This document shows, in pieces, positions 1 to 8,386 of a stretch of DNA of 64,000 nt. Position 1 is the stretch's first letter; each line of letters opens with the position of its first letter. The notes under the pieces are model-generated. The model saw nothing but the letters and a program-made list of their open reading frames with translations. It was not told the origin of the DNA and did no database searches. The stretch comes from Bacteroidota bacterium (GTDB lineage: Bacteria > Bacteroidota > Bacteroidia > Bacteroidales > Dysgonomonadaceae), in NCBI GenBank assembly GCA_023399295.1, contig JAEWQF010000027.1:14514-78513 (forward strand). Direction: 5' to 3'. Position numbers and translations under genes: made by a program.

Positions 1-855
1 GGTACGGGTGCCAACGTGGTGGCGCTACAGGCCTGCACCCTGCCGTTTCATGCCATCTTCTGTGCCGCCACTGCCCATGTGGCGGTGGATGAGTGCGGGG
101 CACCGGTGAAACTGACAGGGGCATCGCTCAAGGAGATCGTTACGCCCGACGGAAAGCTTACACCGGAGCTTGTGCGTCCCCATCTGCATGGGTTCGGCTT
201 CGAGCATCACTCCCAGCCGAAGGTGATCGCCATCTCACAAACTACCGAGCTGGGGACAGCCTACACGCCCCAGGAGGTCAGGGCACTGGCCGATCTGGCA
301 CACGCACACGGCATGTATCTCTTCGTAGATGGTACCCGCATCGCCAACGCCTGTGCACAACTCAACGTCACGCTCCGGGAGATGACGGTGGCGTGCGGGG
401 TGGATATCTTCACCCTGGGAGGCACCAAGAACGGGCTGATGTTCGGTGAACTGCTGATACCCCTACGGGAGGAGCTGGCACGACACATCCGCTACTACCG
501 CAAGCAGACCACCCAGCTCTACTCCAAGATGCGCTACATCGCCGCACAGTTCATCCCATACCTGCGGGAGGGCCTCTGGCTGGAGAATGCACGCCGTTCC
601 AATGCAGCTGCACAGATGCTTTATGATGAGATGAGGGGTGTGAAGGGGCTCGAGATCACACAGCAGGTGGAGTCGAACGCGATCTTCTTCATCCTTCCCA
701 AAAGCATCACCGACCGTCTGCGGGAGCGCTATTTCTTCTATGACTGGGATGAGAGTCGCAACGAGATGCGGCTGGTGTGCTCCTGGGATACCACCGAGGA
801 GGACATCCACCAGTTTTGTGACTATCTTAAGCAGCTGACAGCTTATAGCTTATAG
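1..855 (+). CDS. Low-specificity L-threonine aldolase / beta-eliminating lyase, 5' end missing
   Basis: A PLP-dependent fold-type I enzyme that splits L-threonine or allo-threonine into glycine and acetaldehyde in the cytoplasm. The reading frame is open from the first base and begins inside the conserved GTGAN motif, so roughly the first 50-70 residues lie outside the window. GGTKNG carries the lysine that binds PLP, and FVDGTRIANA carries the aspartate that contacts the cofactor ring nitrogen. The last residues and the stop codon (853-855) are encoded by the start of a 7-bp tandem repeat array, so the C-terminal residues AYSL derive from repeat sequence. Family assignment is firm; substrate preference is not visible. 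Confidence 0.9.
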   Translation, partial: GTGANVVALQACTLPFHAIFCAATAHVAVDECGAPVKLTGASLKEIVTPDGKLTPELVRPHLHGFGFEHHSQPKVIAISQTTELGTAYTPQEVRALADLAHAHGMYLFVDGTRIANACAQLNVTLREMTVACGVDIFTLGGTKNGLMFGELLIPLREELARHIRYYRKQTTQLYSKMRYIAAQFIPYLREGLWLENARRSNAAAQMLYDEMRGVKGLEITQQVESNAIFFILPKSITDRLRERYFFYDWDESRNEMRLVCSWDTTEEDIHQFCDYLKQLTAYSL

Positions 856-1014
856 CTTATAGCTTACAACTTATAGCTTATAGCTTATAGCTTATAGCTT
901 ACAACTTACAACTTACAGCTTACAGCTTACAGCTTACAGCTTATAGCTTACAACTAATAGCTTATAACTTACAGCTTATAGCTTACAGCTTACTACTTAT
1001 TGCTTACAGCTAAA
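840..1014. repeat. 7-bp tandem repeat array, 25 units
   Basis: Twenty-five consecutive heptamers fill the space between the threonine aldolase and the UPF0316 gene. The unit is AGCTTAT or AGCTTAC, with AACTTAC/AACTTAT variants and three degenerate units near the right end (994-1014). The period is exactly seven, with no indel across 175 bases. The array overlaps the last 16 bases of the aldolase gene and ends about 10 bases before the next start codon, so it forms almost the whole leader of that gene. No spacer-repeat structure is present, so it is not a CRISPR. Function unknown; replication slippage could change the copy number. Confidence 0.95.
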
Positions 1015-1024
1015 TATAAATACA

Positions 1025-1588
1025 ATGTTCGATTTCCTAGACATTTACCCCTGGCTGTTGCCCTTCATCATTTTCTTCGGCCGTGTAATCGATGTGTCGC
1101 TGGGCACGCTGCGCATCATCTTCGTCTCGAAAGGTGAAAAATACAAGGCTCCCCTAATTGGCTTTGTGGAAGTGTTTATCTGGGTGGTAATCATCTCGCA
1201 GATTCTTTCCCGGGCAAACGACATGCTGGCCTACTTCTCCTATGCCGCGGGATATGCCACCGGCAACTACGTAGGGATCCTTCTTGAACAGCGCATAGCT
1301 TACGGCATTGTGCTCTGCCGCATCTATACCCAGAAGAACGGAGCCGAACTGGTGCAGATCCTGAACAAGCTGAATTATGGAGCCACCCTGACGCATGGTG
1401 TGGGATCAACCAACGAGGTGGATATCATCGAAGCGGTGATCGACCGCAAGGAGATGAAAACAATGGAACTTACGCTGAACGATTTCGACAAGAATATTTT
1501 CTATGTGGTAGAGGATGTCCGCACCAGGCAAAACGGGATCTTCCCCAAACGCAGGTCGATCCTGGCCCAATGGCGACTGGGAAAGTAG
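1025..1588 (+). CDS. UPF0316 / DUF2179 family membrane protein
   Basis: A 187-residue inner-membrane protein. The N-terminal half has about three hydrophobic segments (residues about 10-25, 40-60 and 65-85) with the family sequence GRVIDVSLGTLRII. The C-terminal half is a soluble DUF2179 domain (about residues 95-175) of the kind that follows YitT-type membrane regions. Length fits the family. No biochemical role is established for UPF0316 proteins. The start at 1025 directly follows the 7-bp repeat array and leaves only a few bases of non-repeat leader, with no clear Shine-Dalgarno sequence, which is common in Bacteroidota. Confidence 0.85.
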   Translation: MFDFLDIYPWLLPFIIFFGRVIDVSLGTLRIIFVSKGEKYKAPLIGFVEVFIWVVIISQILSRANDMLAYFSYAAGYATGNYVGILLEQRIAYGIVLCRIYTQKNGAELVQILNKLNYGATLTHGVGSTNEVDIIEAVIDRKEMKTMELTLNDFDKNIFYVVEDVRTRQNGIFPKRRSILAQWRLGK

Positions 1589-1589
1589 G

Positions 1590-1790
1590 TCACACCAGGT
1601 TGTTCACTGTCCCTCTCCAGGAACATCCCAGACAGTAGAGCAGTGAGGTGTCAAATCCCTCCAGTGACTCCTCTTCGTGAATCGGCACGATTTGTCGCTC
1701 TTCAGTCACTGTCACCACCAGTCGTTCTCCTGCTGCGTTGAGCAGGTAGAAGCGGCGTATCTTACATTGCGGGCACAACAGGTTTTTCAT
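1590..1790 (-). CDS. Small zinc-ribbon-like protein
   Basis: A 66-residue protein with two cysteine pairs, CPQC near residue 6 and CLGC near residue 54, the usual layout of a four-cysteine zinc ribbon. Between them lies a basic, beta-rich stretch. Its start codon overlaps the mazG stop codon (ATGA), so the two genes are translationally coupled. I do not recognise a named family and would call it hypothetical; metal binding is inferred from cysteine spacing. It ends two bases from the convergent UPF0316 gene. Confidence 0.7.
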   Translation of the reverse strand: MKNLLCPQCKIRRFYLLNAAGERLVVTVTEERQIVPIHEEESLEGFDTSLLYCLGCSWRGTVNNLV

Positions 1791-2575
1791 ACGGGATCAT
1801 TTTTCTTTGCCTCCTGCCAGATCGCTTCCATCTCTTCCAGCGTGACCGCTTTCAAGGAGCGTCCCTGATCGCGAAGACGTTGCTCCATGTAGTTGAAACG
1901 GTAGATGAACTTGCGGTTGGTGCGTTCCAGCGCGTTGTCGGGATTCACCTTGTAGAGTCGTGCGGCGTTGATGATGCTGAAGAGCATGTCGCCAAACTCG
2001 GCTTCCATCTTGTCGCTGTCCATCTCTTCGATCTCAGCCTCCAACTCACCCAGCTCCTCCTTCACCTTCTCCCACACATCGTGCCGCTCGTTCCAGTCGA
2101 AACCGGCATTGCGTGCCTTGTCCTGGATGCGGTATGCTTTCACCAATGCAGGCAGGGCCGAGGGGACACCTTCGAGTACCGTCTTGTTGCCACCATTCTC
2201 CTTCAGCTTGATCTGCTCCCAGCTCTTCTCCACCATGCCGGCGGAGTCGGCCTGCTGGTCACCAAAGACATGGGGGTGACGGAAGATCAGCTTGTCGCAG
2301 ATGGCGTGACAGACATCCCCGATGTCGAACGCCTCTTTCTCCTCACCGATCTTGGAATAGAAGACCACATGCAACAGCAGGTCGCCCAGTTCTTTCTTGA
2401 TCTCAGGGTTGTTGTTGGCAATGATCGCCTCCGCCAGCTCGTAGGTCTCCTCGATGGTGTTGGCCCGCAGACTCTCGTTGGTCTGTTCGCGGTCCCAGGG
2501 ACATTTCTCCCGCAGTTCATCCATCACGTCGAGCAACCGCCCGAACGCTTCTATTTTCTCTTCTCTCGTGTGCAT
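1787..2575 (-). CDS. mazG: Nucleoside triphosphate pyrophosphohydrolase MazG
   Basis: Hydrolyses (d)NTPs to the monophosphate and pyrophosphate, a housecleaning and stress-modulating activity. The 262-residue length equals that of E. coli-type MazG with two tandem all-alpha MazG domains. The first half has the metal-binding EETYELAEAI helix and a downstream KELGDLLLHV helix; the second repeats the pattern with EELGELEAEI and EFGDMLFSI. CPWDREQTNESL near residue 25 is characteristic of the family. Its stop overlaps the start of the zinc-ribbon gene. Confidence 0.95.
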   Translation of the reverse strand: MHTREEKIEAFGRLLDVMDELREKCPWDREQTNESLRANTIEETYELAEAIIANNNPEIKKELGDLLLHVVFYSKIGEEKEAFDIGDVCHAICDKLIFRHPHVFGDQQADSAGMVEKSWEQIKLKENGGNKTVLEGVPSALPALVKAYRIQDKARNAGFDWNERHDVWEKVKEELGELEAEIEEMDSDKMEAEFGDMLFSIINAARLYKVNPDNALERTNRKFIYRFNYMEQRLRDQGRSLKAVTLEEMEAIWQEAKKNDPV

Positions 2576-2624
2576 ATTAAAAAAAGGTCAGAGACGACAC
2601 CGGGTCGCCTCTGCATTAAGGTTG

Positions 2625-4637
2625 TTATTTCTTAAAATTGTTCAATCCCGTTTCCAGGAACGCAAGGTATCTCTCCACATTTTCATCGTAGGCATAGGAG
2701 GGACTGATCGGTTTGCCCGCATGATCGAGCGCGATGTAGTAGGGTTGTGCGTTGGCACCGAACTTGTGGCGCTGCAGGTAGCTCCACTTGTCGCCAATTG
2801 TCTTCAACCGCACGGTGCGGCCATTCTCTTCCACTTCAATGATCTCGGGGAGTCGGGTCTTGTCGTCCACCATCAGCGTGACAAGGATGTACTCGTTGTC
2901 GAGCAGATCCTTCACACGGGGGTCGGTCCATACCGATGCCTCCATCTTGCGGCAGTTGACACAGCCGTAGCCTGAGAAATCGATCAGTAGCGGTTTATTC
3001 TGTTGCATGGCCAGCATCACACCGGTTTCATAGTCGAGTGTCTCTGCATGCACCTCCCCTTCATACAGGTTGAAATCCTGCGTGTAGAGGGGCGGGGAGA
3101 AGGCACTGATCGCTTTCAGTGGTGCTCCCCACAGGCCGGGAATCATGTAGACCGCGAAGGCGAGTGAGATGATGGAGAGGAAGAGGCGCGGGATGGTGAG
3201 ATGCGGCAGGTCGCTGTCGCCGGGGAATTTGATCTTTCCCAGCAGGTAAACACCCAGCAACGCGAAGATCACGATCCAGAGCACCAGGAACACCTCACGG
3301 TCAAGAATACCCCACCCGTAAGCCAGGTCGGCCACCGAAAGAAACTTGAGGGCCAGTGCCAGTTCAAGGAACCCCAGCACCACCTTCACCGAGTTGAGCC
3401 AACCACCCGACTTGGGCATGGTGGAGAGCCAGGAGGGGAAAATGGCAAAGAGGACAAAGGGGATGGCCAGTGCCAGTGCGAAGCCCAGCATGCCGATGGC
3501 CGGGGCGATGATGCTGCCGGCGGTGGCAGCCTCCACCAGCAGCGTGCCGATGATGGGGCCTGTGCAGGAAAAGGAGACAAGCACCAGGGTGAAGGCCATG
3601 AAGAAGATGCTCAGGGCGCCGGTGGTGCTGTCTGCCTTCTGGTCCATCTTATTGGTCCATTTGGAGGGGAGCACCAGCTCGAAGCCACCAAAGAAGGCGA
3701 TGGCGAAAAAGAGCAGGAGGGCAAAGAAGAGCAGGTTGAACAGTGCGCTGGTGGCCATGTTGTTGAGCGCACTGGCGCCAAAGATGGCCGTGATGAGCAG
3801 TCCCAGCACCACGTAGATCACGATGATGGCGACACCGTAGACCAGTGCCTCACCCACCGCTTTCTTCCTGTCTGTTTTGTTGCGTTTCAGGAAGAAGCTG
3901 ACAGTCATGGGGATCATGGGCCAGACACAGGGCGTCACCAACGCGATCAGTCCACCGGCGAAGCCGGAGAGCAGGATCCAGATGAGCGACATGCCGGCGG
4001 TGCTTCCTTTCATGCCGAATTGTTGCAGCTCCTCGATCACCGGTGTCCAGAGCAGGTCGCTGTCCAGATCAGCATTGCTGACAGGGGTATCTACAGCTGT
4101 CAGTGAGCTGTCGGAGGCTGTGGTGGCCATCGGTTGCGGTGATGTGGTTGAGGCCGAAGCGGTCACTGCTGCGGGTAGTTCGGCAGTGTTGAATGCGAAG
4201 TCGTTGGGCAGGGGAGGGGTGCAGCTCTGGTCGTCACACGCCTGTGCCCGCACATCGCCTGCAATGGTGAAGGTGCTTTTGTCGGTCACCCGTAACCGCT
4301 GCACGAAACGGGCACTCTCTTGAAAGGTGCCGATTTGCATGCCGAAGATGGGGTCGAATTTCACTTTGGCTTCCTTGCCGGCTGCATGAAACGCACCGAC
4401 CGTTTCAGCGCCGGTGAGGTTGTCGAAGTTGATCTGTGTGGGTGTGGGACCACCCTCGGGTATTGTGGTGTCATAGACATACCAGCCTTGCTTGATCTTG
4501 ACATCTGCCACCAGCTCTATCTCGCTGTTTCCCTTGTCTTCGAGTGTAAAGGTCCATACCATCTCCTCCTGAGCGAAGGTGAAAGCAGTGAAAAGGAGTG
4601 CCATCGACAGCAGTGTCGTCACTTTTTTCATATTCAT
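2625..4637 (-). CDS. dsbD: DsbD-like thiol:disulfide interchange protein
   Basis: Carries electrons from cytoplasmic thioredoxin across the inner membrane to periplasmic thiol proteins. The 670 residues show the three-part DsbD layout. There is a signal peptide (about 1-22), then a periplasmic alpha-type domain with a cysteine pair in ACDDQSC (about residue 130). Eight membrane segments follow (about 210-520) with the two redox cysteines in TPCVWP and FSCTGP. A C-terminal thioredoxin domain carries CVNC in GYGCVNCRKM (about residue 565). A TACCTTTG minus-7-like element lies just upstream (4665-4672). All three cysteine pairs are present, so the relay should work. Confidence 0.93.
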   Translation of the reverse strand: MNMKKVTTLLSMALLFTAFTFAQEEMVWTFTLEDKGNSEIELVADVKIKQGWYVYDTTIPEGGPTPTQINFDNLTGAETVGAFHAAGKEAKVKFDPIFGMQIGTFQESARFVQRLRVTDKSTFTIAGDVRAQACDDQSCTPPLPNDFAFNTAELPAAVTASASTTSPQPMATTASDSSLTAVDTPVSNADLDSDLLWTPVIEELQQFGMKGSTAGMSLIWILLSGFAGGLIALVTPCVWPMIPMTVSFFLKRNKTDRKKAVGEALVYGVAIIVIYVVLGLLITAIFGASALNNMATSALFNLLFFALLLFFAIAFFGGFELVLPSKWTNKMDQKADSTTGALSIFFMAFTLVLVSFSCTGPIIGTLLVEAATAGSIIAPAIGMLGFALALAIPFVLFAIFPSWLSTMPKSGGWLNSVKVVLGFLELALALKFLSVADLAYGWGILDREVFLVLWIVIFALLGVYLLGKIKFPGDSDLPHLTIPRLFLSIISLAFAVYMIPGLWGAPLKAISAFSPPLYTQDFNLYEGEVHAETLDYETGVMLAMQQNKPLLIDFSGYGCVNCRKMEASVWTDPRVKDLLDNEYILVTLMVDDKTRLPEIIEVEENGRTVRLKTIGDKWSYLQRHKFGANAQPYYIALDHAGKPISPSYAYDENVERYLAFLETGLNNFKK

Positions 4638-4664
4638 ATTGCTGTTATCTTGTCATTTGATCTG

Positions 4665-4672
4665 CAAAGGTA
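4665..4672 (-). promoter_or_regulatory. Candidate minus-7 promoter element for dsbD
   Basis: Reads TACCTTTG on the minus strand, matching the Bacteroidota TAnnTTTG minus-7 box, about 30 bases upstream of the dsbD start. No clear TTTG minus-33 box is seen at the usual distance, so this is a single-element call. Confidence 0.4.
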
Positions 4673-4784
4673 GTGAAATCAGGGAAACGGCAGGGTTACA
4701 GATTGTGAAATAACACCAAGATTCCTGTTTTTGTTCCTAGTATCTGCACGGAGCGAGCGGTAGTATGGGTGGATAGGAAAGGAA

Positions 4785-4810
4785 AGGAGGAGAACAACAG
4801 TTCTCCTCCT
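4785..4810 (-). terminator. Hairpin terminator downstream of catalase
   Basis: An 11-bp perfect stem (AGGAGGAGAAC and its complement) closes an AACA loop about 30 bases after the catalase stop. On the minus strand it is followed by a T/C-rich tract rather than a pure T run, so termination strength is uncertain. Confidence 0.5.
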
Positions 4811-4840
4811 CCCCATAAAAATGATTGCAATATCAACCTG

Positions 4841-6346
4841 TTATTCAATGCCCGCTTTGTCGTAGGGAATACCCAGTGCGTCAGCAACACCCCGTCCATA
4901 TGCCGGATCGGCCTTGTAACAGTTGCCGATGTGGCGGATCTTGATGATCTCATCCGAGCAACCCATGTTGCGGGCGGTGTTCTCGAACAATCGACGCTGT
5001 TGGTCGGCCGTCATCAGCCGGAACAACTTGCCCGGCTGCTCATAGTAATTGTCGTCATCCTCACGGAAGTTCCACCGTTTGATGTCGCCGTTCACCTTCT
5101 GTACCGGCTCGTCATGCTCAGGCTGTTCCTGCCACATGCCATAGCTGTTGGGCTCATAATGGAGGGCGGCACCCTGGTTGCCGTCGACTCGCATCTGGCC
5201 GTCGCGATGGAAGGAGTTGTAGGCTCCCTTAACCCCCTGGGGCTGGTTCACCGGTATCTGATGATGGTTCACTCCCAGGCGGTAGCGCTGCGCATCACCG
5301 TAGGAGAAGAGACGTCCCTGCAGCATCTTGTCGGGTGAGAAGCCGATGCCGGGTACCACGTTGGCTGGATTGAAAGCTGCCTGTTCCACATCCTGGAAGT
5401 AGTTTTCCGGATTGCGGTTCAGCTCGAACTCGCCTACCGGGATCAACGGGAAGTCGCCCTTGTACCACACCTTTGTCAGGTCGAACGGGTTGTAGGGCAT
5501 CTGTTCAGCCTGCTCCTCGCTCATCACCTGGATGAACATCTTCCATTTCGGGAAATTGCCGTTGCCGATTGCCTCGAAGAGATCACGCTGGTGACTCTCC
5601 CGGTCCTTGCCCACCACTGTTTCCGCTTCAGCATCGGTCAGGTTCTCGATCCCCTGCTGGGTGACAAAGTGAAACTTCACCCAGTGGCGTACGTTGTCGC
5701 TGTTGATGAAGCTGTAGGTGTGGCTGCCGAAGCCGTGCATGTGGCGGTAGCTGCGCGGAATGCCACGGTCGCTCATGGTGATGGTGATCTGGTGGAGTGC
5801 TTCGGGCAGGTTGCTCCAGAAATCCCAGTTGTTGTTGGGACTGCGCAGGTTGGTGTGCGGGTCGCGCTTCACCGCATGGTTCAGGTCGGGGAACTTGAGC
5901 GGGTCGCGGAAGAAGAAGACCGGTGTGTTGTTGCCCACCAGGTCCCAGTTGCCCTCTTCGGTGTAGAATTTCATCGCGAAACCGCGGATGTCTCTTTCCG
6001 CATCGGCAGCACCCCGTTCTCCGGCCACGGTGGAGAAGCGAACGAACATCCCGGTCTGCTTGCCGATCTCGGAGAAGATCTTCGCACGGGTGTACTCCGT
6101 GATGTCGTGTGTCACGGTAAAGGTGCCGAACGCACCCGATCCCTTGGCATGCATGCGTCTTTCCGGGATCACTTCCCGGTCGAAGTGTGCCAGTTTCTCC
6201 AGGAACCATACATCCTGCAGCATCATCGGTCCCCGCGCACCGGCGGTCATTGCATCCTGGTTGTTGCCTACCGGAGCACCGGCCACGGTAGTCATCTTCT
6301 TCTTGTTCTCCTTGTCTTTCTGTTTTTTGAGTTCTTCTGCATTCAT
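4841..6346 (-). CDS. katA: Monofunctional haem catalase
   Basis: Decomposes hydrogen peroxide to water and oxygen. The 501-residue length fits small-subunit (clade 3) catalases. The distal haem histidine is His66 in RRMHAKGSG; the conserved asparagine lies in VGNNTPVFF; the proximal haem-ligand tyrosine lies in RLFSYGDAQRYRLG near residue 340. No signal peptide, so cytoplasmic. The N-terminus (about residues 5-20) is unusually lysine-rich. The leader holds AACCAACCAACC-type sequence just before the start and an imperfect inverted repeat at 6422-6441; a peroxide regulator site there is only a guess. Confidence 0.96.
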   Translation of the reverse strand: MNAEELKKQKDKENKKKMTTVAGAPVGNNQDAMTAGARGPMMLQDVWFLEKLAHFDREVIPERRMHAKGSGAFGTFTVTHDITEYTRAKIFSEIGKQTGMFVRFSTVAGERGAADAERDIRGFAMKFYTEEGNWDLVGNNTPVFFFRDPLKFPDLNHAVKRDPHTNLRSPNNNWDFWSNLPEALHQITITMSDRGIPRSYRHMHGFGSHTYSFINSDNVRHWVKFHFVTQQGIENLTDAEAETVVGKDRESHQRDLFEAIGNGNFPKWKMFIQVMSEEQAEQMPYNPFDLTKVWYKGDFPLIPVGEFELNRNPENYFQDVEQAAFNPANVVPGIGFSPDKMLQGRLFSYGDAQRYRLGVNHHQIPVNQPQGVKGAYNSFHRDGQMRVDGNQGAALHYEPNSYGMWQEQPEHDEPVQKVNGDIKRWNFREDDDNYYEQPGKLFRLMTADQQRRLFENTARNMGCSDEIIKIRHIGNCYKADPAYGRGVADALGIPYDKAGIE

Positions 6347-6621
6347 AGCATCTATTTTTTTAGGTTTTTTAGGGTTGGTTGGTTTTGGTTTCCAAGATAA
6401 CCAAAATTACTGACTTAATGTGAATTTTCAATCGAAAATCCTCATCTTTTTTGCTGATGCAACAACCAGCCGATCGGATCTGCCGATAAGTTATCAACAA
6501 TTCACTGTTTATAACTTTCAGAGATTTAAAAGTGGGAATCGTTCCGCCCGCACTGAATATCTCAGTACCTTTACAACCTGATGGGGATCACAAATGCGGA
6601 TCGCAACAACAACCCGATGAT

Positions 6622-8157
6622 ATGGAAAAACAGAAACGGAAACCCTCGGTAAAAGTAGTGGAGAAGGCAGTGGTGGCTCCCGATATCGGGAAGCTGCCAC
6701 CACAGGCGCGTGAACTGGAGGAGGCGGTGCTGGGGGCACTGATGCTGGAAAAAGATGCCTATTCCGTGATCAGTGAGATCCTCAAACCGGAGAGCTTTTA
6801 TGATCCCTCCCATCAGTTGATTTTTGATGCGATCCAGGGACTTGCAATGCAACAGAAGCCGGTTGACGTGCTTACTGTTGTGGAGGAGCTGAAACGGCGT
6901 GGTGAGCTGGACACCTCCGGTGGTGCTGTCTATGTGGCGGAACTGAGTGAGAAGGTGGCTTCTGCCGCCCACATCGAATACCATGCCCGCATCATCGCAC
7001 AGAAATATCTGGCCCGTGAACTGATCTCTTTCTCATCGGAGGTGTCACAGCAGGCTTTCGATGAGACGATTGATGTGGATGACCTGATGCAGGAAACCGA
7101 GGGAAGGCTCTTCGAAATATCCCAGCGCAACGTCAAGAAAGATGTGATCCAGATCAATCCGGTGATCAAGGAGGCGATGCAGAATATCCAGCTGGCTGCC
7201 AACAGGAAAGATGGGATGAGCGGCCTCCCAACTGGTTTCAAGGAACTGGACAAGCTCACCTCCGGATGGCAGAATTCCGACCTGGTGATCATTGCTGCCC
7301 GCCCGGCGATGGGTAAGACCGCCTTTGTGCTCTCCATGGCAAAAAACATGGCGCTCGACTACAGTCAACCGGTGGGTATCTTCTCGCTGGAGATGTCGAA
7401 CGTGCAGCTTGTCAATCGTTTGATTGTCAATGTCTGCCAGATAAAGGGGGAGAGCATCAAGAGCGGACGGCTGTCGGACGATGAATGGGAACGACTCGAT
7501 AAGAACCATAAATTTCTATACAATGCACCGGTCTACATCGATGACACCCCCAGTCTCTCCGTCTTTGAACTGCGTACCAAAGCGCGCCGCCTGGTGCGAG
7601 AGCATGGGGTAAAGACATTGATCATCGATTACCTGCAGCTTATGAATGCCAGCGGCATGAGTTTCGGCAGTCGCGAACAGGAGGTGAGCATGATCTCCCG
7701 ATCGCTCAAGGGACTGGCCAAGGAACTGAACATCCCCATCATTGCCCTCTCACAGCTCAATCGTGGCGTGGAAACACGTCAGGGTAACGAGGGCAAACGA
7801 CCACAACTGGCCGACTTGCGTGAGTCGGGTGCCATTGAGCAGGATGCCGACATCGTCTGTTTCATCCACCGCCCCGAATATTATCGCATCACTGAGGATG
7901 AACGGGGCAACTCGTTGGTGGGCATCGCCGAGATCATCGTGGCCAAGCACCGTAACGGCCCCACCGGCATTGCCAGCATGCGGTTCGACAATGAATATGC
8001 CCGTTTTCAGAACCTGGATGATTATGCAGTAGGCAAGAACTATGTGGAACGTCCCTCACGGATGAATAAAAAGACTGCCAATGACGACCCGGCCAATCAG
8101 ATGCCACCGTCCGCTACAGATTTCCAATCACACAGCAGGGATCCGCTGCCATTTTAA
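6622..8157 (+). CDS. dnaB: Replicative DNA helicase DnaB
   Basis: Hexameric 5'-3' helicase that unwinds the fork and recruits primase. The N-terminal DnaB domain (about residues 25-130) begins at the PPQARELEEAVLGALM region, and the C-terminal RecA-like ATPase follows the linker. Walker A is ARPAMGKTAF, Walker B is LIIDYLQLM, and the family sequence LADLRESGAIEQDAD is intact. No intein interrupts the P-loop. I chose ATG 6622 (MEKQKRK, 511 residues) rather than a GTG 90 bases upstream, because the added residues are not typical of DnaB and the ATG version has the usual short basic N-terminus. Confidence 0.95.
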   Translation: MEKQKRKPSVKVVEKAVVAPDIGKLPPQARELEEAVLGALMLEKDAYSVISEILKPESFYDPSHQLIFDAIQGLAMQQKPVDVLTVVEELKRRGELDTSGGAVYVAELSEKVASAAHIEYHARIIAQKYLARELISFSSEVSQQAFDETIDVDDLMQETEGRLFEISQRNVKKDVIQINPVIKEAMQNIQLAANRKDGMSGLPTGFKELDKLTSGWQNSDLVIIAARPAMGKTAFVLSMAKNMALDYSQPVGIFSLEMSNVQLVNRLIVNVCQIKGESIKSGRLSDDEWERLDKNHKFLYNAPVYIDDTPSLSVFELRTKARRLVREHGVKTLIIDYLQLMNASGMSFGSREQEVSMISRSLKGLAKELNIPIIALSQLNRGVETRQGNEGKRPQLADLRESGAIEQDADIVCFIHRPEYYRITEDERGNSLVGIAEIIVAKHRNGPTGIASMRFDNEYARFQNLDDYAVGKNYVERPSRMNKKTANDDPANQMPPSATDFQSHSRDPLPF

Positions 8158-8164
8158 CTGATGC

Positions 8165-8238
8165 GATCGAGCTCGATCAGGCTGACCAACAGGTGTGATA
8201 ACAAGGCTGGTGATGTGACAACAATTACACAATTGTTG
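8165..8238. repeat. Two palindromes downstream of dnaB
   Basis: GATCGAGCTCGATC (8165-8178) is a perfect 14-bp palindrome just after the dnaB stop. CAACAATT-ACAC-AATTGTTG (8219-8238) is a perfect 8-bp inverted repeat. Neither has a following T run, so they are not clear intrinsic terminators. They could be protein-binding sites or RNA hairpins in the dnaB 3' end. Confidence 0.5.
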
Positions 8239-8303
8239 AACCATCCTTTTGTGAGAAATGTTTAAATCCTGTGAAACAAATGGTCACACCATGGTGGAAA
8301 AAA

Positions 8304-8332
8304 TTGTTTCCCGATTTTTTTCCCTATTTTTG
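8304..8332 (+). promoter_or_regulatory. Candidate promoter for the LysM/PBP gene
   Basis: TTG (8304-8306) and TATTTTTG (8325-8332) are separated by 18 bases and match the Bacteroidota minus-33/minus-7 pattern. The start codon at 8387 would leave a leader of about 50 bases. Confidence 0.55.
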
Positions 8333-8386
8333 TCTGCTGGTTGTGCCATCAACCACCTGTTTTAATTTATTTAATTCGATGATATA

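Noticed and set aside
840..1014. CRISPR array
   Set aside because: The unit is only 7 bp with no spacers and no cas genes nearby.
1880..2635. Long open frame (about 250 codons) on the plus strand
   Set aside because: It is antisense to mazG, which has intact catalytic motifs; the opposite frame shows no family features.
3201..4106. Plus-strand open frame of about 300 codons, His/Glu/Gly-rich
   Set aside because: Antisense to dsbD membrane region; composition is a mirror of a hydrophobic gene.
5591..6400. Plus-strand open frame of about 270 codons
   Set aside because: Antisense to catalase; no recognisable domain or start context.
6422..6441. Peroxide regulator (OxyR or PerR) box before catalase
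   Set aside because: The inverted repeat is imperfect and does not match either known consensus.
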